In this document: piece by piece, positions 58,888-64,000 of the stretch
How the letters are laid out: each line of letters opens with the position of its first letter
Numbering within the stretch: position 1 is the first letter of the stretch
Assembly: GCA_019914945.1 (NCBI GenBank)
Contig: CM034112.1
Span: 3,185,001-3,249,000, forward strand
DNA length: 64,000 nucleotides
Origin: Typha latifolia
Lineage: Eukaryota > Streptophyta > Magnoliopsida > Poales > Typhaceae
Direction: 5' to 3'
The notes under the pieces: model-generated
Databases searched by the model: none
What the model was told of the DNA's origin: nothing
What the model saw: the letters and a program-made list of their open reading frames with translations, nothing else
Program-made: the position numbers and the translations under genes

Positions 58888-60105
58888 TCATGGAAAGCAA
58901 TAAGAAGGGAAGCAAGGCATCTTCCTCCAAGTCTCCAAATGCAACCCTAGTATCTCCTTCGCCACCTCCTTGCTCTTCCGACTCCCCTCCACCTGCACCA
59001 CCATGCACATCTTCGCCACTCCGCCGACCTCCATCATCTCCTCTGCTATCCTGCAATACCTGCACACCAACCCTAGCACCCTCACCGCGCGCTCCGTGAC
59101 GGCGCTCGACGCCCGCAGCACCTTACCGACCACGGCCGCCACCCCCGCCGGGTGACCCACCAGCGCCGCCCGCCCCTCTGCGGTCGTGCAAGCTGATTCC
59201 AATATGTACAGCATCGCCTCGCATTTTCTCCGGTCGTCGTCGTCCTCCATCAATAACTCCACGATCAACGCCACCGCCCCGGCCTCGATGGCCCTGGTGC
59301 GGTTCTTGCCGTAAGGCAAGACCTCTGCCAAGATCTTGAGCAATGCCAAGTTTGTGGGCCGCCCTAGGTTTTGGTCTTTGAGTATTTCCACGACTCCGTC
59401 GAAGAGATCACGGGGGAGCTCAAACTTGTGGACGTCATCGACCACCCGAAGTATAGACTTTAGTAGAAGGGAGGCGTGAATCCTGGCGCGGTACGATCCT
59501 CTGTTCAGCACCAGCGAGAGAGACGAGATGAGCTCGCCGTTCCGACTCTCGGCGAGCTGCTTTAAAACTCGTGCGGGTGGCTTGAGGTGGTGAAGGACGT
59601 CCGTGGCCTCGTTGACGACGAGGGAAGGGTTATGCAGGAGGGGTGATGGTAAGGGTATTTTCGTCTTTGTGATCAGGGACGCAACGAGCGTGATCACGCC
59701 GGCCTTCTCCATGCAAGCCATGGCGTGGAAGTCATCTTGCAGCGAAGACTTGATCTTTCTGAGAGCTTTCAGCTGGCCTTCGACTCCGCCGCGGCCGCCG
59801 AGCTCGCGAGCGATTTCCGAGGCGTCTAGCGTGGGCTTTTCGGAGCCGCCGTCGGCGGCGGCAGACGGGGGCTTGTTGTCGGCTGCCCAGGATCGGATGA
59901 GGCGGAGGAGGGTGGAGTTGGGGGTTAGAGTCCGGTCGGCCAGCGGCTGGTTGGTGGCCGGACACGTGTCACGGCCGTAGGCGGTGAGCCACAGATCGAT
60001 GCTGGCTCTGTCGTAGGAGACGCCGGTGGAGACGGTGACCGGATCCTCCATGATCTGGAGAGAGATAGGGCATAGGAAGTAACGGGGTATCTCAACCCCA
60101 TCCAT
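58888..60105 (-). CDS. PUB-type U-box E3 ubiquitin ligase with ARM repeats
   Basis: Intronless, 405 residues. Residues 6-79 are a U-box: IPRYFLCPISLQIMEDPVTV, then GVSYDRASIDLWL, CPATNQPLADRTLTPNSTLL and RLIRSWAADN, with the hydrophobic and hydrogen-bonding positions that replace RING zinc ligands. From about 95 to 395 are degenerate armadillo repeats (LKALRKIKSSLQDDFHAMAC, ALLKILAEVLPYGKNRTRAI and EAGAVALIVELLMEDDD). The arrangement and single exon are those of the PUB22/23/24 class, which ubiquitylates immune and stress targets from the cytosol. High GC (many GCC/CGG codons) contrasts with its AT-rich surroundings. Exact orthologue not assigned. The upstream region has an extremely long TA run. 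No broken residues seen. Confidence 0.95.
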   Translation of the reverse strand: MDGVEIPRYFLCPISLQIMEDPVTVSTGVSYDRASIDLWLTAYGRDTCPATNQPLADRTLTPNSTLLRLIRSWAADNKPPSAAADGGSEKPTLDASEIARELGGRGGVEGQLKALRKIKSSLQDDFHAMACMEKAGVITLVASLITKTKIPLPSPLLHNPSLVVNEATDVLHHLKPPARVLKQLAESRNGELISSLSLVLNRGSYRARIHASLLLKSILRVVDDVHKFELPRDLFDGVVEILKDQNLGRPTNLALLKILAEVLPYGKNRTRAIEAGAVALIVELLMEDDDDRRKCEAMLYILESACTTAEGRAALVGHPAGVAAVVGKVLRASSAVTERAVRVLGLVCRYCRIAEEMMEVGGVAKMCMVVQVEGSRKSKEVAKEILGLHLETWRKMPCFPSYCFP

Positions 60106-60218
60106 TTGCCCTTCTCTTCTTGTTACCTCGCCCTCCTACTCATGGGATGTGATGAAGAAGAAGAACAACAACAACATTTAATTGAGAGGTAGAAGAAGAC
60201 TTGTAGACTACTTGATAC

Positions 60219-60220
<2 letters not shown>

Positions 60221-60273
<53 letters not shown>
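60221..60273. repeat. Long (AT)n microsatellite upstream of the U-box gene
   Basis: About 26 AT units, uninterrupted, some 115 bp upstream of the start codon, likely overlapping the promoter. Confidence 0.95.
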
Positions 60274-60275
<2 letters not shown>

Positions 60276-60574
60276 AGCAATGATTCCATACTAACCAATT
60301 AGTTATTAAAAATAATTTTCATCATTTGATATATTAAAGGGTATATAAGATATTTTACATATGTGACTAAATTAATTGATAAAAAATTAAAATTTAAGTA
60401 TTTTTTATTACTTATTCTTATAACTTTTTTCTTAATAATAATAGGAGTGTCAACTTCTACCAATTTATTATTATTTTTTATTTTTTTATAAAAAAAATAG
60501 ATAGCTAAGAAAAAAATAAAATATAACTAATTTATTAATAGTTCTTATTGAATCATTTGACTTGACAAATTTTT
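60274..60574. other. AT-rich upstream region of U-box gene
   Basis: Only A/T-rich sequence; no element could be defined. Confidence 0.4.
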
Positions 60575-60932
60575 TTGGAAATAACACCTTATATTTATTA
60601 ATAATTATATAATTAAGACACCTCTAACCCTCTCTATGAGTGCATGTGTTATTCCACTATTTTATTATTTTTCATCTAAATTTAACCATTAGTCTTTCTA
60701 TAGGTGTTGAATTGTCTATTAACTCTAATGTTAGGAAAGCTAAGATTAACACCTAAAATACCTAAACTACCCTTATTTGACCTGCTCCACTTTCCTTAAT
60801 TTCCAAAATACCTCTACCTAAAATGCTAACTTCTTCAAGAATATCTTTCTCAAACTTATTTTGGTAACTTCTTAACCCATAGTATGGCAGTTAATCACAC
60901 TAAAACATAGGGTGTTATGTAAACATTTCCAT
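60575..60932. mobile_element. MITE-like element with imperfect inverted ends
   Basis: Left GGAAATAACACCTTATATTT and the inverted right GGAAATGTTTACATAACACC / CCTATGTTTTAG are related once a short indel is allowed. The interior has no coding. Similar ACACC(C/T)TAT ends are found in the two family A MITEs, so this may be a diverged relative. Confidence 0.4.
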
Positions 60933-61593
60933 TCTTTTTTCATCATTAATGACTAACTAAGAGGTAGTTGGTCAAACTAGAGACCAAATTTGGGCATGGA
61001 ATAGGTAGGATTTAATGACACAGAAGAAAACTTAGAAACTATATCACAAGGAAGTCATGGGAGGAAATAAAGTAGTAGTTATCTTTTCTGACCCTACTTT
61101 AATTTGAATGAGACTTTTTGGATCATGAGATTACCCGTAAATATATTTTCCTTTCAGAAGACCAGATCGGATGGCTGGTGATTTGCCGACTAATATATTT
61201 CGACGGTGATCGAGGGCTTAGTCAAAGTCAACCTTTTGTGCCATCTTGATTTTGAAAGGGATAGTGCTACGTGTATGTGAAGAGGTACATGAAAAATAAT
61301 GTAGATTTTTCTTTTTTTCTTTTTTTTTTCTTTTTTTCTTGCTCTTTTTTCGCCTTTTAGATTTTAATGACTCTGCTTGCTTTGATGTTGATAGAGATAG
61401 GAAAAAAGAAAAATAAATGCACTCAATTTCAGCTACATCTTTTCTCAAAACTTTTGCCCTAAAAAGTTGGGCATCATTTAATTTAATACAAAATATATAT
61501 TTATTTGGAAACAAAAGAGTATAGAGAAGAATATTTTAGGTTTAAGGGAGGGTTAGTTAGGGCTATAAGAATATTGTAGTCTCCTCTCATATG

Positions 61594-61622
61594 CAAATAA
61601 ATAAATAAATAAATAAATAATA
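61594..61622. repeat. (AAAT)n microsatellite
   Basis: About seven AAAT units. Confidence 0.85.
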
Positions 61623-63314
61623 AAACGGTTGTTAGATCGGCTTTTGATTAGTTTCAAATTTTACAAGAAAAATTAGAATATTTTGGTTGTAATAGACCAA
61701 GCTCAGCGTATATAGGGATAGAAAATAAAGATCAAATTTTGTTAGAAATTCTATTAAATCAACATTTGTTAGGTTAATTCAAACTTTTTGTTTTCCTTTC
61801 TAATAATTTCTATCAACTTTCGAGAAATGTTACTAACTTTGAATATTTTTGAGAAAATAAAAGCAAAATATAGAGTTCGCATAATAACAATTCACAGGCA
61901 AAAGTGTGAAAGATAATAAAGATAAAAAGAATCAGTTTTTTCTTTTATCATAATGAGTCTTGACCTATCGAACCTTATTACCACTGAAAGGGATCTCTTT
62001 TGGCTAACTAAATCGCGAGATCATTTGATCTAAAGAGCAGCTAAACTATTCAGCGGTCTATATTATCCATAAACCATTGAACAGTTTAGTATTTAATAGT
62101 ACTCTATCTTTTTCGTATAATATACTAAACTGTCCATCAATTAAGTATTCTATACGTGAACCATTGAACTAACTGTTCAAAGATTTATGCTTCATATATT
62201 TATTAAAGCACGTTGAGGATCAAATGGCTTCTGCCAAAGTCAAAGCTGCAAGGAGTGGTTGTTTGCCACGTAGGAGTGGGTGAACTTTCCCAATTAGGGA
62301 GTTGACCAAAAAGATAAGGATTTGGGGGCTGGTCAAAGTTTGTTTGGTGGTAGTATTATTACGGCTACAAAAGGACACAGAGATTAAGACTAAGTATTAT
62401 TTAAATTTAAGGTGTTGTTCATCTGTCACCAAATCACTCATTTTCTATTTCTCTCTGCCCACAAGCCTAATAGAATTTTGAGTTCTTTTCCCATTTTCTT
62501 ACTATTTTGTTCCTCTAAATTATTCTAAACTTAAGATAAGATCATAAAAAATAAAAATAAAATCAATGGTGGGAGGTTTATTTGGTATTTAACTAATAAA
62601 AGACAAAGTATTGGGACTTCTATGTTATCTTATTACAAAGAGTCTTTTTAAGCAAAATATAAAAATGGGTCTTTGAGAGCATGTCGCCAAGATAGAGTGT
62701 GAACAATAATAAACAATACAACAGTGTAAAATATAATTTTTCTAATTTTAAATTTCAAGTAGGTTAAGTGATTTGCTAGTGCAATTGCTGTGAAGAGAGT
62801 TTATAGGGTCACATTCATTAAAATAAAGAGAAATTTATAATCACATTCTATATTTTTATTTTGATATTTATCATTCGATTTCTATATTTAACGTACAGCT
62901 GAGTGAAATCAACTATAGATATAAAATGATAGTAATACTTTATCTCACTTCTTCGAATCAAAATTCAGTGAATTTTAAAATGAAGCTATAGCACTCTAAT
63001 TTTCATCTTTAGTTCATTTTGAGGGTGTTTTGATCCTTAATAGCAAGAGAAATGTTCCAATTTTGAAGTGTACAAATTGGTTAATGTTAGGTTGTATTCT
63101 AGTCAACTGTCATGAATTTGGTTTAAACTTGTGGGCTTGCCCCCATAGGATTGGATCACCCACACTTATCTTAGTCAATTATTTTCAAGTATCCCATGGA
63201 GTAATTTTGGAGTATTTTTGTTAGTAATCTAAGTCTTCTTTAGTATGTCAAATTAAAATGGCCAAATTCTAAATAAGCATTATTGCATTAATCACTCCAT
63301 CTAATTGTTAGATT

Positions 63315-63690
63315 ACCAGGCTGCAGTTGAGCTGAGCTTGATCGAGCTAAGTTATTTTCATATTTAGCTTTAAATATTTTGAGCCTGAGTGAAAATATTA
63401 GATTTTGATTGATTATTTTCAATTTGAGCTTGTTTTGAGTTTGAGCCGAGCTCTGAGTGTATTTCAAACCACTTAATAAATAAGTTCGAGCGTAACCTAA
63501 ATGTTGAATATTCGGGTTTAAATTGAATCTAGTTTGAATCAAACTTAAATTAAATTCTGAGTGGTTTCCACTTTACAAAATCAAACCAAACATGTAATAA
63601 AATTGAATCTATTGACATATACATGTAATAAAATCAAAATTTATTGACCAAATACGAGTTGAGCTTGATTATTTTGACAGCCTTATATAC
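63315..63690. repeat. Degenerate GAGCTTG/TTTGAGC repeat
   Basis: Words such as TTGAGCTGAGCTTGATCGAG, TTGAGCTTG and GAGCCGAGCTC recur and the left and right halves are loosely inverted (TGAGCTTGATTATTTTGACAG at the right). Similar sequence is found near 7300, 29700 and 31000, so it is a dispersed, decayed repeat family. Confidence 0.45.
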
Positions 63691-64000
63691 GAGCAATGTT
63701 TGTGTTTTCTTTCCCTTTTAACTAGGAGATATCTAGTGCCATGTTATATATTTAGAATTGACATTATAAGCCGATTTTGATTATGAACCTAGGGTTTACC
63801 AAGGTGAATATAAAATCAAAGAAACAAGGAATGATGAAAGGAATGTTTAATTAGTACTATGCATCAAATTAGTAACAAGTTACTCTCAAAGTCTAGATTA
63901 ATAGTTGATAAGATTAAATAAATGGCAATGGAAGTCAAGGTCCTGACTTAATAAATTAATAACCTAATTAACCAAGCAAAACTTATCATATGTAAGAATA

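Larger units (their letters stand above)
60933..64000. other. AT-rich spacer at the right end of the window
   Basis: No gene recognised. Contains an (AAAT)n run (61594-61622) and a GAGCTTG-rich repeat (63315-63690). Confidence 0.5.

Noticed and set aside
58890..59980. Plus-strand open frames across the U-box gene
   Set aside because: GC-rich antisense shadows with no recognisable domains.

Overview
This window is nuclear DNA of a flowering plant. Its genes have GT-AG introns, the proteins belong to plant families (RABA3, PT-clade oligopeptide transporter, U-box/ARM ligase, BTB/POZ, Yippee-like), and AT-rich intergenic DNA is full of LTR retrotransposons, hAT and Mutator-like DNA elements and LINE scraps. 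Strongly GC-rich intronless coding sequence beside AT-rich introns and spacers would fit a non-grass monocot, but that is an inference. No bacterial or viral replicon, CRISPR array, rRNA or convincing tRNA was seen.

Layout: 1-242, 3' end of an HpcH/HpaI-type aldolase gene (+). 921-4644, two-exon RABA3 small GTPase (-). 7810-8487, an apparently incomplete chloroplast ATP-synthase delta-like gene (-). 8.8-13.2 kb, LINE scrap, a long-TIR MITE and unassigned sequence. 13279-20085, a dead Ty1/copia element split by a 2.9 kb solo LTR (14476-17397, 5-bp TSD). 21096-21914, a non-autonomous MULE-like element. 24157-29120, a seven-exon oligopeptide transporter (-) whose exons join to 754 residues. 31.6 kb, PPR scrap. 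32375-36074, a hAT element with a perfect 8-bp TSD and a dead transposase (-). 36.5-37.2 kb, LINE RNase H scrap. 37310-37907, a second, inverted hAT fragment. 38401-39292, exons of an unidentified broken gene. 42762-43355, two-exon Yippee-like gene (+). 47.3-47.9 kb, a degenerate repeat pair. 48.4-56.2 kb, BTB/POZ gene (+), with a possible remote 5' exon and a second solo LTR (52332-54021, minus orientation, 5-bp TSD) plus a MITE upstream. 58888-60105, intronless PUB-type U-box E3 ligase (-). The remainder is AT-rich repeat-laden spacer.

The host genes are independent housekeeping or regulatory genes (vesicle traffic, peptide or metal-chelate transport, ubiquitylation, plastid energy) and do not form a pathway cluster.

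The most unusual observation concerns the two solo LTRs. They are the same family, but the longer copy carries an extra 1,236 bp (14853-16088) that begins GT, ends in a U-rich AG, lies about 150 bp downstream of the LTR TATA position, and when removed aligns smoothly with the shorter copy. This looks like a spliceable intron inside a retrotransposon LTR, lost in the other copy perhaps through a spliced RNA intermediate. The intron-like segment itself contains an array of strong GGACTGGGCT/AGCCCAGTCC hairpins.
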